DNA from: Lederbergia sp. NSJ-179
GTDB lineage: Bacteria > Bacillota > Bacilli > Bacillales > Bacillaceae_C
Length of the DNA stretch: 64,000 nt
NCBI RefSeq assembly: GCF_022867885.1
Contig: NZ_JALIFP010000001.1
Location: 310,001-374,000, forward strand
Reading direction: 5' to 3'
This document shows, piece by piece, positions 34,852 to 43,563 of the stretch (its first letter is position 1; every line of letters begins with the position of its first letter). Under the pieces are notes generated by a model that saw only the letters and a program-made list of their open reading frames with translations, ran no database searches and had not been told where the DNA came from. The position numbers and the translations under genes were made by a program.

Positions 34852-35346
34852 ATGATTGAAACAGTGGTTCGTGTAGGTATAGCAGATATGGATGTTGTCA
34901 AGGCACCTGATACGATTAGAACGTCAGGGCTTGGTTCCTGTGTAGGTGTTGTGATTTATGATAAACATTCAAAGATAGCTGGACTTGCCCATATTATGTT
35001 GCCTGATTCATCACTTGCTAAAGGTAGCAAGCAAATAAATACAGCAAAGTTTGCAGATACTGCTCTGAGGAAGTTGGTAATCGATTTGGTTGCAATGGGT
35101 GCTAGTCGGAATCAATTAATGGCTAAGATCGCTGGAGGGGCGCAAATGTTTCATTTTGCCAACCAAAATGAACAAATGAGAATCGGTCCAAGAAACGTGG
35201 ATTCGGTGAAGCAACAACTAAAGCAGCTAAATATCCCCCTCGTAGCAGAAGATACAGGGGGAAATAGTGGGAGAACAATTGAATTTGTTCCCGAAACATC
35301 CATTTTACACATCAGAAAGGCTTACCAAGGCAATATAGAAATTTAG
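34852..35346 (+). CDS. cheD: Chemoreceptor glutamine deamidase CheD
   Basis: 164 residues from the ATG at 34852, 9 nt after GGAG; the frame is open upstream but that part is not conserved. The catalytic pair is Cys30 in LGSCVGVVIYD and His47 in GLAHIMLP. CheD deamidates receptors and binds CheC. GARNVDSVKQQL-like sequence (GPRNVDSVKQQLKQLNIPL) and GGNSGRTIEF complete the family pattern. Confidence 0.97.
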   Translation: MIETVVRVGIADMDVVKAPDTIRTSGLGSCVGVVIYDKHSKIAGLAHIMLPDSSLAKGSKQINTAKFADTALRKLVIDLVAMGASRNQLMAKIAGGAQMFHFANQNEQMRIGPRNVDSVKQQLKQLNIPLVAEDTGGNSGRTIEFVPETSILHIRKAYQGNIEI

Positions 35347-35389
35347 ATCTGCACGGAAGGCTTGTGCATGTGAGGGAGGAGGAGATAGG

Positions 35390-36154
35390 ATGTCGAACTC
35401 ACCACCGCTTGATGAGCAAAAAAGTTGGGATTTATGGATACATTCTCGGGATGCCGATGCAGGAAACAGGTTAATGAAGAAATATATGCCCTTAGTATCC
35501 TACCATGTTCAGCGCATAGCTGTAGGACTTCCCAAAAATGTTAGCAGAGAAGAATTACAAAGCTTAGGGATGACAGGATTATTGGATGCACTCAATAAGT
35601 TTGACATATCCCGTGATCTTAAATTTGATACATACGCCTCTTTTAGAATTAGAGGTGCTGTTATTGACGGATTGAGGAAGGAAGATTGGCTGCCAAGAAG
35701 CACAAGGGAAAAGGTAAAAAAAATTGAGGCCGTAACCAATGAGCTTGAACAGCATTTCATGCGGAAACCGACCATAAGTGAAATAGCGAAAAGCTGTGAG
35801 TATTCGGAAGATGAAGTAAGTAGAGTGATGAATGAACATATTTTCTCTAGTATGCTTTCTATAGATGAAAAAATTGGGATTCACGAAGAAAATGATTATT
35901 ATATTCATTCGATTAAGGATCAAGAGTCCTTAAGCCCTGAAGAACAGTTGGTAAAGAAAGAATGGCTTGTTGAATTAGCGGAAGCGATCAAAGATTTAAA
36001 TGAAAAAGAGCAATTAGTACTGAGCTTATTTTATAAGGAAGAACTTACATTTACCGAAATTGGCGAGATTATGCAATTATCCACCTCCAGAATTTCTCAA
36101 ATCCATTCTAAGACATTGTCAAAATTAAAAGAGATTCTTTTAAAAAAACAGTAA
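35390..36154 (+). CDS. sigD: RNA polymerase sigma factor SigD (FliA-type sigma-28)
   Basis: 254 residues. SigD directs late flagellar genes such as hag and motAB. Region 2 contains MPLVSYHVQRIAVGLPKN and LKFDTYASFRIRGAVIDGLR. Region 3 has RSTREKVKKIEAV. Region 4 ends with LSLFYKEELTFTEIGEIM and STSRISQIHSKTLSKLK. The ATG follows GGGAGGAGGAGATAGG. As in Bacillus subtilis the gene is near the end of the fla/che operon, so readthrough through the upstream repeats would affect its level. Confidence 0.97.
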   Translation: MSNSPPLDEQKSWDLWIHSRDADAGNRLMKKYMPLVSYHVQRIAVGLPKNVSREELQSLGMTGLLDALNKFDISRDLKFDTYASFRIRGAVIDGLRKEDWLPRSTREKVKKIEAVTNELEQHFMRKPTISEIAKSCEYSEDEVSRVMNEHIFSSMLSIDEKIGIHEENDYYIHSIKDQESLSPEEQLVKKEWLVELAEAIKDLNEKEQLVLSLFYKEELTFTEIGEIMQLSTSRISQIHSKTLSKLKEILLKKQ

Positions 36155-36166
36155 TGGGAGGAAATC

Positions 36167-36484
36167 ATGAGTCTGAAATCGATTGAATTGCAGGTTGCTC
36201 TTCCCCGGACAATGGAGGCTGGGAAAATTACGGAACAGCTGCAGCAAAGAGGCCAGAACATGTCTGAACAGGTGAGCGAGGAGATAGAGGAAAAGCTGAA
36301 GCGAGATCGGGAATCGGTCAATCATTTAGAAGAAAAAGTGGAGCTGCAATTAAGGGAAGAGGATGGTTCTAGTCAGCAGAATCACCCACAACAGCCCCAT
36401 ACAAACAGAAGAAACAAATCGACAGAAAAGAAGAACCGTGACAATCATCCTTATAAAGGAAATAGAATTGACTACAGCGGGTAG
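36167..36484 (+). CDS. Small conserved-position protein between sigD and swrB
   Basis: 105 residues, with ATGGGAGGAAATC upstream. It begins MSLKSIELQVALPRTMEAGK, then becomes highly charged and coiled-coil-like (about 20-75), ending in a basic Asn/Gln/His-rich tail. I believe similar proteins lie here in other Bacillaceae, but Bacillus subtilis has none at this position and I know of no assigned function. The initial 30 residues look like the most constrained part. Spacing of 12 bp from sigD and 8 bp to swrB supports operon membership. Confidence 0.75.
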   Translation: MSLKSIELQVALPRTMEAGKITEQLQQRGQNMSEQVSEEIEEKLKRDRESVNHLEEKVELQLREEDGSSQQNHPQQPHTNRRNKSTEKKNRDNHPYKGNRIDYSG

Positions 36485-36492
36485 GGATACAA

Positions 36493-37044
36493 TTGATAAG
36501 TGTACTAATTTTCCTATTATTCATTTTAAACGCATTACTCATTTTCGCTGTTGTGTTATTATTCATGAGGCAAAATCGACTGATGGAAATGGAAACAGCA
36601 CAGAAAAAAGTACAAGCAGAAACAGAGGAATTAATGACAAGCTTTTTGCTAGAGATAAAGGAAGAAAACCAACGATATCTTTCTAAGTTGGATGAACGAC
36701 AAAAAGGGATAAGTAGTAAGGATAAAGGGGAACTAAATCGGGAAAAAGAAGAGCAAATTGTTGGTTTAAAAAAAGAAGCAAAAAAGGAAAAACAACCTGT
36801 AGTGCAGACGAAGAATTTTTCTAAAATGCAAGCAGAAAATGCTTATAATAAGAACAATCAGGGTCAATTGGCGGACAACAAACAAGAGGAAAAGAAAGAG
36901 AATTCGACCGAAATAAAGCGATTTACAGATCAAGTTCATTCTTTACACTCACAAGGAATGTCATCTGAGGAAATCGCCCAGCGATTAAATAGAGGAAAAA
37001 CAGAAGTAAATCTTGCCTTAAAATTTAAAGATATGCACACTTAG
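36493..37044 (+). CDS. swrB: SwrB-like swarming motility protein
   Basis: 183 residues from the TTG at 36493. A single N-terminal membrane helix (about 3-24, VLIFLLFILNALLIFAVVLLF) is followed by a long, Lys/Glu/Gln-rich coiled-coil region and a C-terminal helix-turn-helix-like segment (GMSSEEIAQRLNRGKTEVNLAL). This architecture and its position after sigD match SwrB (YlxL), which activates flagellar export-gate assembly in Bacillus subtilis. Sequence conservation in the middle is low. Confidence 0.85.
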   Translation: MISVLIFLLFILNALLIFAVVLLFMRQNRLMEMETAQKKVQAETEELMTSFLLEIKEENQRYLSKLDERQKGISSKDKGELNREKEEQIVGLKKEAKKEKQPVVQTKNFSKMQAENAYNKNNQGQLADNKQEEKKENSTEIKRFTDQVHSLHSQGMSSEEIAQRLNRGKTEVNLALKFKDMHT

Positions 37045-37047
37045 CAC

Positions 37048-37076
37048 TTGATATGACAGTTTGTTTATGCTATATT
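37048..37076 (+). promoter_or_regulatory. Sigma-A-type promoter of rpsB-tsf
   Basis: TTGATA (37048-37053), a 17-nt spacer and TATATT (37071-37076) directly follow the swrB stop. The transcript would have a leader of about 320 nt. Confidence 0.65.
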
Positions 37077-37127
37077 CATTGATGGTGTTAATACACACGT
37101 TCTGCGATTTTGTTGCATGGTGCTGTT

Positions 37128-37348
37128 TTAAAAAGCTAGATAGGCGCTTGCGTTTTTCTTTGGTCTAACTCCAGCGCCTAGCCCCTCGAGGTCAAATAAC
37201 CTGAGACAATAAAAGTCAAAACCGGACTTTTCTTGTCTCAGAACATTTGCTTGTCGGAGGCCGGCAGGATGCGGGTCAGAACGGCGTTGCGACAGAACGT
37301 CGCGCTTTTAGCCGTTCTTCCTATTTAAAGGCGCTTGCGTTTTTCTAA
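37128..37348 (+). repeat. Compound B-type repeat in the rpsB leader
   Basis: It starts with a solo B 3' end (GGCGCTTGCGTTTTTC, from 37143), then a complete B element from CTCCAGCGCCT (37170-37180) to AAGGCGCTTGCG (about 37329-37340). Inside are a 9-bp plus 7-bp hairpin, CTGAGACAA/TTGTCTCAG with AAAAGTC/GACTTTT (37201-37241), and an M module: first hairpin CCGGC/GCGGG with loop AGGAT, outer arms AGAACGGC/GCCGTTCT (37278-37285, 37311-37318), joint GTT, inner arms GCGAC/GTCGC, loop AGAAC, joint GCTTTTA. The rest of the 37045-37403 gap holds only the promoter and ribosome site. Confidence 0.8.
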
Positions 37349-37403
37349 ACAGTCTGCACAAAAAATGACCAGAGCGGAGGATAAAAACCAAGGAGGAAAT
37401 AGA

Positions 37404-38132
37404 ATGTCAGTTATTTCAATGAAGCAATTACTTGAAGCAGGTGTTCATTTCGGACACCAAACACGCCGTTGGAATCCAAAAATGAAAAAATACATTTTTA
37501 CGGAACGTAACGGTATTTATATTATCGATCTACAAAAAACAGTTAAAAAGGTCGAAGAAGCTTACAATTTCATGAGAGAGATTGCCGAGAATAATGGGAA
37601 AGTACTTTTTGTAGGTACAAAAAAACAAGCACAAGAATCTGTTAAAGATGAAGCAGAACGCGCCGGCCATTATTTTGTGAACCATCGCTGGCTTGGTGGA
37701 ACTTTAACCAATTTTGAAACGATCCAATCTAGAATTGAACGTTTAAAAGCCATTGAAAAGATGGAAGAAGACGGAACGTTTGAAGTACTACCTAAAAAAG
37801 AAGTGGTCATGTTGAAGAAGGAATATGATCGACTTGTTCGCTTTTTAGGTGGCATTAAAGATATGAAAACTCTTCCTGACGCCATTTTCATTATTGACCC
37901 ACGTAAAGAAAGAATTGCTGTTGCAGAAGCACGCAAATTAAATATTCCGATTGTTGGTATTGTTGATACAAACTGTGATCCAGATGAAATCGATTATGTG
38001 ATTCCAGCAAATGATGATGCCATCCGTGCGGTTAAATTATTAACTTCTAAAATGGCGGATGCTTTGCTAGAAGTACAAAAAGAAGCGGAAGTTGAAGAGG
38101 TTGAGGAAGCATCTGATACAGCTACTGTCTAA
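37404..38132 (+). CDS. rpsB: 30S ribosomal protein S2
   Basis: 242 residues from the ATG at 37404, which follows AAGGAGGAAATAGA and gives [20 protein letters not shown]. The frame is open further upstream but that part is repeat sequence. [33 protein letters not shown] and [18 protein letters not shown] are family hallmarks. S2 binds the 16S rRNA head/body junction. A hairpin terminator separates it from tsf. Confidence 0.98.
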   Translation: MSVISMKQLLEAGVHFGHQTRRWNPKMKKYIFTERNGIYIIDLQKTVKKVEEAYNFMREIAENNGKVLFVGTKKQAQESVKDEAERAGHYFVNHRWLGGTLTNFETIQSRIERLKAIEKMEEDGTFEVLPKKEVVMLKKEYDRLVRFLGGIKDMKTLPDAIFIIDPRKERIAVAEARKLNIPIVGIVDTNCDPDEIDYVIPANDDAIRAVKLLTSKMADALLEVQKEAEVEEVEEASDTATV

Positions 38133-38170
38133 TAGTGTTATGAAACAAGCCAATTCATAATCGTGACGAA

Positions 38171-38212
38171 AAAAAGGTGATGAAGTGGTAAACACTTATC
38201 ACCTTTTTTAAA
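38171..38212 (+). terminator. Terminator or attenuator between rpsB and tsf
   Basis: AAGGTGAT pairs with ATCACCTT across 38174-38207, with a GTG/CAC extension inside, and is followed by a run of T. It could set the S2/EF-Ts ratio. Confidence 0.8.
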
Positions 38213-38240
38213 AGAATGCAGAATAAGGAGGACTTTACAC

Positions 38241-39122
38241 ATGGCAGTTACGGCACAAATGGTAAAAGAACTGCGCGAAAAAACGGGTGCAGGTATGTTG
38301 GATTGTAAAAAAGCTTTAACCGAAACAAATGGGAATATGGAAGAGGCTGTTGATTTCCTCCGTGAAAAAGGAATGGCATCTGCGGCTAAGAAAGCGGATC
38401 GCATTGCTGCTGAAGGAACAACTTTTATTTTGAGTGAAGGAAATAAAGCAGTCATTCTCGAGGTGAATGCCGAAACAGACTTCGTTGCTAAAAACGATTC
38501 TTTCCAAGAGCTAGTAAAGCAATTAGCCGAGCATTTACTCAAGAATAATCCAGCATCTGTTGAAGAAGCACTAGAACAAAAAATGGACAATGGGCAATCA
38601 GTTTCAGAATATATCAATAGCGCCATTGCCAAAATTGGTGAGAAAATCACTTTACGCCGTTTTGAAGTAAAAACAAAATCTGATCATGCAGCTTTCGGCG
38701 AATATTTGCATATGGGTGGTAAAATTGGTGTCCTAACCGTTCTTGAAGGCACAACAGATCAAGCTGTTGCCAAGGATGTTGCGATGCATGTTGCTGCTAT
38801 CAACCCTAAATATGTCTCTCGTGATCAGGTTTCAGCTGAAGAGGTGGACCATGAACGTCAAGTTTTGACTCAGCAAGCGTTGAATGAAGGAAAACCTGAA
38901 AAAATCGTTGAAAAAATGGTTGAAGGACGTTTAGGTAAATTCTTTGAACAAATTTGTCTTCTTGATCAATCTTTCGTAAAAGATCCTGATCAGAAGGTTC
39001 GTAAATTTGTTGAAGCAAAAGGGGCTACGGTTACTGATTTCGTACGTTATGAAGTAGGAGAAGGTTTGGAAAAGCGCCAAGAGAATTTTGCCGATGAAGT
39101 GATGAGTCAAATTAAAAAATAA
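38241..39122 (+). CDS. tsf: Elongation factor Ts
   Basis: 293 residues, full length. EF-Ts recycles EF-Tu-GDP. The N-terminal UBA-like domain includes [20 protein letters not shown], followed by the conserved core [19 protein letters not shown] and [17 protein letters not shown]. The ATG follows AAGGAGGACTTTACAC. It is downstream of rpsB as usual. Confidence 0.98.
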   Translation: MAVTAQMVKELREKTGAGMLDCKKALTETNGNMEEAVDFLREKGMASAAKKADRIAAEGTTFILSEGNKAVILEVNAETDFVAKNDSFQELVKQLAEHLLKNNPASVEEALEQKMDNGQSVSEYINSAIAKIGEKITLRRFEVKTKSDHAAFGEYLHMGGKIGVLTVLEGTTDQAVAKDVAMHVAAINPKYVSRDQVSAEEVDHERQVLTQQALNEGKPEKIVEKMVEGRLGKFFEQICLLDQSFVKDPDQKVRKFVEAKGATVTDFVRYEVGEGLEKRQENFADEVMSQIKK

Positions 39123-39130
39123 CAAACATT

Positions 39131-39158
39131 TAGGGAGCACATCGTGTTCCCTATTTTA
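39131..39158 (+). terminator. Terminator-like hairpin after tsf
   Basis: A 9-bp stem AGGGAGCAC (39132-39140) / GTGTTCCCT (39144-39152), with one G-T pair, is followed by a short T tract. Weak U-run, so termination may be partial. Confidence 0.5.
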
Positions 39159-39193
39159 AAAAACATACATATTACACGACATTGGAGGTTCAT

Positions 39194-39919
39194 ATGGACA
39201 ACCCAAAATATAAACGAGTTGTACTAAAGCTCAGCGGCGAGGCTTTGGCAGGAGCAGATGGGTTTGGTATTAACCCGTCCGTCATCAAGTCGATTGCCAA
39301 ACAAATAAAAGAAATTGCAGAATTGGATGTTGAAGTAGCGGTCGTTGTTGGTGGTGGCAACATTTGGCGTGGGAAAATAGGTAGTGAAATGGGCATGGAC
39401 CGGGCTACCGCCGATTATATGGGGATGTTGGCCACTGTGATGAATTCATTGGCTCTCCAGGATAGCCTTGAACAGCTTGGGATTGAAACACGTGTGCAAA
39501 CCTCGATTGATATGCGTCAAGTGGCTGAACCTTATATTCGAAGAAGAGCGATTCGCCATCTCGAAAAACATCGAGTTGTTATTTTTGCAGCAGGAACAGG
39601 TAATCCTTACTTCTCCACTGATACAACAGCGGCATTACGAGCAGCAGAAATAGAAGCTGAAGTCATCTTAATGGCCAAGAATAATGTTGATGGTGTTTAC
39701 AATGCAGATCCAAAGCTGGATAAAGAAGCAAAAAAATATGAACAGCTCTCCTATCTAGACGTTCTAAAAGAAGGTTTAGGAGTCATGGATTCAACAGCTT
39801 CATCTTTATGTATGGATAATGATATACCGCTTATTGTCTTTTCGTTCACCGAAAATGGTAATGTAAAACGAGCCGTGATGGGCGAGCAAATCGGAACATT
39901 AGTAAGGGGGAAAGAATAA
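39194..39919 (+). CDS. pyrH: Uridylate kinase
   Basis: 241 residues from the ATG at 39194, after ATTGGAGGTTCAT; an in-frame TTG at 39182 lies in the ribosome site. PyrH makes UDP from [45 protein letters not shown] and [14 protein letters not shown] are amino-acid-kinase-family motifs. Its last base overlaps the frr start. Confidence 0.98.
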   Translation: MDNPKYKRVVLKLSGEALAGADGFGINPSVIKSIAKQIKEIAELDVEVAVVVGGGNIWRGKIGSEMGMDRATADYMGMLATVMNSLALQDSLEQLGIETRVQTSIDMRQVAEPYIRRRAIRHLEKHRVVIFAAGTGNPYFSTDTTAALRAAEIEAEVILMAKNNVDGVYNADPKLDKEAKKYEQLSYLDVLKEGLGVMDSTASSLCMDNDIPLIVFSFTENGNVKRAVMGEQIGTLVRGKE

Positions 39920-40476
39920 TGACAAAACAAGTGATTTCAAGCACTAAAGCCAAGATGGAAAAAGCGATTCAGGCTTATAGACGAGAACTTTCTAGTATAC
40001 GGGCCGGTCGAGCAAATGCCTCTCTTTTAGACAAAATTTTAGTTGATTATTATGGAGCACCAACACCAGTGAATCAACTGGCATCCATTTCCGTCCCGGA
40101 AGCGAGGATGTTAGTGATTCAACCATATGATAAGACAAGTATTGGTGATATTGAAAAAGCCATTTTGAAATCAGACCTTGGCCTAAATCCGGCTAATGAT
40201 GGTTCATTAATTCGACTAACGATTCCACAACTAACAGAGGAACGTAGAAAAGAATTAGTCAAGCTCGTGAAAAAAGAAGCTGAAAATGCGAAAATTGTCA
40301 TTCGAAACGTTAGACGTGATGGAAATGAGGACTTGAAGAAACTAGAGAAGTCCGGAGACATTACAGAGGATGAATTACGTAGTTATACAGATGATATTCA
40401 AAAATTAACGGATGATCATATCAATCAGATTGAAACGATTACGAAAGAAAAGGAACAGGAAGTATTAGAAGTATAA
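39919..40476 (+). CDS. frr: Ribosome recycling factor
   Basis: 185 residues, full length. RRF splits post-termination ribosomes with [42 protein letters not shown] and [19 protein letters not shown] are typical. It starts at the pyrH stop (TAATG overlap), after AAGGGGGAAAGAA, and ends with a strong terminator. Confidence 0.98.
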   Translation: MTKQVISSTKAKMEKAIQAYRRELSSIRAGRANASLLDKILVDYYGAPTPVNQLASISVPEARMLVIQPYDKTSIGDIEKAILKSDLGLNPANDGSLIRLTIPQLTEERRKELVKLVKKEAENAKIVIRNVRRDGNEDLKKLEKSGDITEDELRSYTDDIQKLTDDHINQIETITKEKEQEVLEV

Positions 40477-40484
40477 TAAACTGA

Positions 40485-40514
40485 AAAGCCCCCACAAAGA
40501 TTGGGGGTTTTATT
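40485..40514 (+). terminator. Rho-independent terminator of pyrH-frr
   Basis: CCCCCA (40489-40494) pairs with TGGGGG (40502-40507), followed by TTTTATTTT. Confidence 0.92.
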
Positions 40515-40516
40515 TT

Positions 40517-40636
40517 GGATTTAGTTCCAGCGTCTAATCCTAGAAGCTCACAGGATGCGAGTCCGTCGGCGTGGCGATTATCGTCGCGCTTTTGCCTTCT
40601 ACCTATTTAAAGGCGCTTGCGCTTTTCTTAATAACT
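40517..40636 (+). repeat. B-type repeat between frr and uppS
   Basis: 5' end TTCCAGCGTCT, 3' end AAGGCGCTTGCGCTTTTC; the ends pair as AGCGTCT/AGGCGCT with a G-T pair. The interior holds a degenerate M: CTCAC/GCGAG around AGGAT, then an inner hairpin GCGAT/GTCGC with eroded outer arms. The 40477-40776 gap otherwise contains the frr terminator and the uppS promoter. Confidence 0.7.
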
Positions 40637-40678
40637 ATCCAAATAATGATTTTTTCTTTATAATAGTATCCATGGTTA

Positions 40679-40706
40679 TTGCATAAATAATTAGAAAGTG
40701 TATGAT
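40679..40706 (+). promoter_or_regulatory. Sigma-A-type promoter of uppS
   Basis: TTGCAT (40679-40684), a 16-nt spacer and TATGAT (40701-40706), 70 bp upstream of uppS. Confidence 0.5.
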
Positions 40707-40776
40707 ACGCTTTCCATCCTATGGTAAGATATGGATTGGAGCCAAATAGGATGCAATGCTGATGGAGGACCCTTTC

Positions 40777-41574
40777 ATGTTTAAAAAAATGAAATTATGG
40801 AATACCCCTGTAAAAAGAAACACGATTAACGAGAGGGTAACACGAATATTAGAACAACCATGCCCGGAACATGTGGCCATTATTATGGATGGAAATGGAA
40901 GATGGGCAAAAAAACGGGCATTACCACGTGTTGCTGGCCATCACGAGGGTATGAGGACAGTTAGAAAGATAACGATGCTGGCTAATCAATTAAATATCAA
41001 AACATTGACATTATATGCATTTTCAACGGAAAATTGGAAACGACCAAAATTTGAAGTCGATTATTTAATGGGACTGCCAGAAGAATTTCTGGGCAGTTTT
41101 TTACCGGAATTAATTGAAGAAAATGTAAGAGTCACAATGATAGGGGAAGAAAGCCGACTCCCCCAAAAAACGAGAAAAGCCGTAGATGATGCCATAGGAA
41201 AAACAGCGAAAAATACGGGTTTGAATTTGAATTTTGCATTAAATTATGGGGGAAGGGCTGAAATCATTGATGCCGTTAAAAGTATAGCAAATGATGTAAA
41301 AAATGAGGCATTAACCATTGAAGACATTAATGGTCCATGCTTTTCGCGTTATTTAATGACGCAAGCTCTTTCCGATCCGGATTTATTAATACGAACAAGT
41401 GGGGAATTACGATTAAGTAATTTTATGTTATGGCAAATTGCTTACACTGAATTATGGTTTACAGATGTATTATGGCCGGATTTTTCTGAAACACATCTTA
41501 TCGAAGCTGTTGAAGCCTTTCAACAACGCACGAGACGATATGGTGGATTAAATGATGAGGAGTCCAAAAGATGA
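40777..41574 (+). CDS. uppS: Undecaprenyl diphosphate synthase
   Basis: 265 residues from the ATG at 40777, which is spaced correctly from GATGGAGGA; an ATG at 40762 lies inside that site. UppS is a cis-prenyltransferase that makes the C55 lipid carrier for wall polymers. HVAIIMDGNGRWAKKR holds the catalytic Asp, followed by RVAGHHEGMRTVRK, LYAFSTENWKRP and the substrate-binding DLLIRTSGELRLSNFMLWQ. It overlaps cdsA by 4 nt. Confidence 0.98.
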   Translation: MFKKMKLWNTPVKRNTINERVTRILEQPCPEHVAIIMDGNGRWAKKRALPRVAGHHEGMRTVRKITMLANQLNIKTLTLYAFSTENWKRPKFEVDYLMGLPEEFLGSFLPELIEENVRVTMIGEESRLPQKTRKAVDDAIGKTAKNTGLNLNFALNYGGRAEIIDAVKSIANDVKNEALTIEDINGPCFSRYLMTQALSDPDLLIRTSGELRLSNFMLWQIAYTELWFTDVLWPDFSETHLIEAVEAFQQRTRRYGGLNDEESKR

Positions 41575-42365
41575 AGCAAAGAATCATAACCGCTGCAATA
41601 TTATTAGCTATTTTTGTACCGATCGCCATTATTGGTGGCATTCCATTTTTGTTATTAACGTATGTAATGGCAACAATCGCTCTTTTTGAACTTTTTCAAA
41701 TGAGAAAGCTGTCTATTTTTTCTGTTCATGGACTATTAGCAACATTGTTCTTATGGATTTTACTATTACCTCCAGCCTTTTATGAAGCATTCAACATTTT
41801 TCATTTGTCAAAAATGGAGGCCACTTTTGTTTTTGTCTTACTTTTTCTCTCCTATACCGTCATTGTGAAAAACACCTTTACTTTTGAACAAGCAAGCTTT
41901 GCTTTTTTTGCTGTTTTTTATGTAGGGATAGGTTTTTATTATATGGTACAAACTCGAGAAGAAGGACTTATTTTATTATTCTTTGCCTTACTTGTTGTCT
42001 GGTTGACAGATTCAGGGGCCTATTTTATTGGAAAGAATTTAGGGAAGCGCAAATTATGGCCAGACATTAGTCCTAATAAAACGGTTGGTGGATTCATTGG
42101 GGGAATTCTGTCAGCCGTCATTGTCGCTATATTGTTTGCGATTTTCTCTTCTATTCCAATACCTACCGTTAAACTACTGATTATCACTGTTTTCTTATCT
42201 ATTTTTGGACAACTTGGAGATTTGGCCGAATCAGCTTTAAAGCGACATTTTGGTGTAAAAGATTCAGGACGCATTTTTCCAGGTCATGGTGGCATGTTAG
42301 ATCGTTGTGATAGTTGGTTGTTTGTCATGCCTTTACTTTATTTTTTGTTAACGAAGTTACCATAA
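41571..42365 (+). CDS. cdsA: Phosphatidate cytidylyltransferase
   Basis: 264 residues with about eight membrane helices. CdsA makes CDP-diacylglycerol for phospholipid synthesis. The family signature appears near the C-terminus as [20 protein letters not shown]. The start ATG overlaps the uppS stop, which suggests translational coupling. Confidence 0.97.
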   Translation: MKQRIITAAILLAIFVPIAIIGGIPFLLLTYVMATIALFELFQMRKLSIFSVHGLLATLFLWILLLPPAFYEAFNIFHLSKMEATFVFVLLFLSYTVIVKNTFTFEQASFAFFAVFYVGIGFYYMVQTREEGLILLFFALLVVWLTDSGAYFIGKNLGKRKLWPDISPNKTVGGFIGGILSAVIVAILFAIFSSIPIPTVKLLIITVFLSIFGQLGDLAESALKRHFGVKDSGRIFPGHGGMLDRCDSWLFVMPLLYFLLTKLP

Positions 42366-42402
42366 GGTTAGACAGGCAAATTTACGTGGGAGAGTGAAAA
42401 AA

Positions 42403-43545
42403 ATGAAGTTCATCAGTTTGTTAGGGGCCACAGGATCAGTTGGTACTCAGACACTTGATATTATTAGGAAAAATCGGGAACATTTTAAATTAGTCGCAAT
42501 GTCTGCTGGAAAAAATATGCAAGCGACGAGAAAAATTATGGAGGAATTCCAACCCGAATTTGTTTCAGTTCAAGAAAAAGAGGACTATGAACAATTGAGA
42601 ATAGAATATCCAACGATCACTTTTGGGTATGGAAAAGATGGCTTAATCGAAGTGGCTGTATGTAAAGAGGCACATATTGTTTTGAATGCAGTGATGGGTA
42701 GCGTTGGCTTAGAACCAACTTTGCGGGCCATTGGTGCAGGGAAGCCTGTGGCACTTGCAAATAAAGAGACATTAGTGACGGCTGGACATCTTGTCATGGA
42801 AGCTGCCGAAGAAAAACAAGTACCCATTATGCCGGTTGATAGTGAGCATTCCGCTATTTTCCAATGTTTAAATGGAGAGAGACAAAAAAATGTGGAGCGA
42901 TTGATTCTTACCGCCTCTGGAGGGAGCTTTCGCGATTTAACACGGAAGGATCTTGAGAACGTTACGCTTGAACAGGCCCTTCTCCACCCCAACTGGGCAA
43001 TGGGTTCCAAAATAACCATTGATTCTGCTACAATGATGAATAAAGGGTTGGAAGTGATTGAAGCCCATTGGTTGTTTGGAATTCCCTATGATCAAATCCA
43101 TGTGCTATTACATAGGGAAAGTATTATTCATTCTATGGTGGAGTATCATGATAGTAGTGTTATCGCACAGTTAGGAAGTCCAGATATGAGAGTTCCTATC
43201 CAATACGCTCTAAGTTTTCCAGATCGATTGCCCTTTCAGTCGGAATCACCGCTTGATTTAGTAAAGGTGGGCAAACTCCAATTTGAAGAAATGGATATGG
43301 AGAGATTTCCTTGCCTTCGATTTGCCTATGAAGCAGGAAAAGTGGGAGGTTCAATGCCAACCGTTTTAAATGCTGCAAATGAAGTAGCAGTGAACCAGTT
43401 TTTAAATGGGAAGATCTCGTTTTTAATGATAGAAGAGCTGATCGAAAAAGCCCTTATACGTCACCAAAATATCCTGCATCCTGATTTAGCAACGATACAG
43501 GAAGTAGATTTGGAGACAAGAAATTATGTTCATTCACTCTCATAA
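42403..43545 (+). CDS. dxr: 1-deoxy-D-xylulose 5-phosphate reductoisomerase
   Basis: 380 residues from the ATG at 42403, with GTGGGAGAG 8-16 nt upstream; an in-frame GTG at 42394 overlaps that site. Dxr makes MEP in the non-mevalonate isoprenoid pathway. [15 protein letters not shown] binds [18 protein letters not shown] and [13 protein letters not shown] hold metal and substrate residues. Position between cdsA and rseP is standard. Confidence 0.98.
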   Translation: MKFISLLGATGSVGTQTLDIIRKNREHFKLVAMSAGKNMQATRKIMEEFQPEFVSVQEKEDYEQLRIEYPTITFGYGKDGLIEVAVCKEAHIVLNAVMGSVGLEPTLRAIGAGKPVALANKETLVTAGHLVMEAAEEKQVPIMPVDSEHSAIFQCLNGERQKNVERLILTASGGSFRDLTRKDLENVTLEQALLHPNWAMGSKITIDSATMMNKGLEVIEAHWLFGIPYDQIHVLLHRESIIHSMVEYHDSSVIAQLGSPDMRVPIQYALSFPDRLPFQSESPLDLVKVGKLQFEEMDMERFPCLRFAYEAGKVGGSMPTVLNAANEVAVNQFLNGKISFLMIEELIEKALIRHQNILHPDLATIQEVDLETRNYVHSLS

Positions 43546-43563
43546 TAAAGGTGGTTTTGTCCA

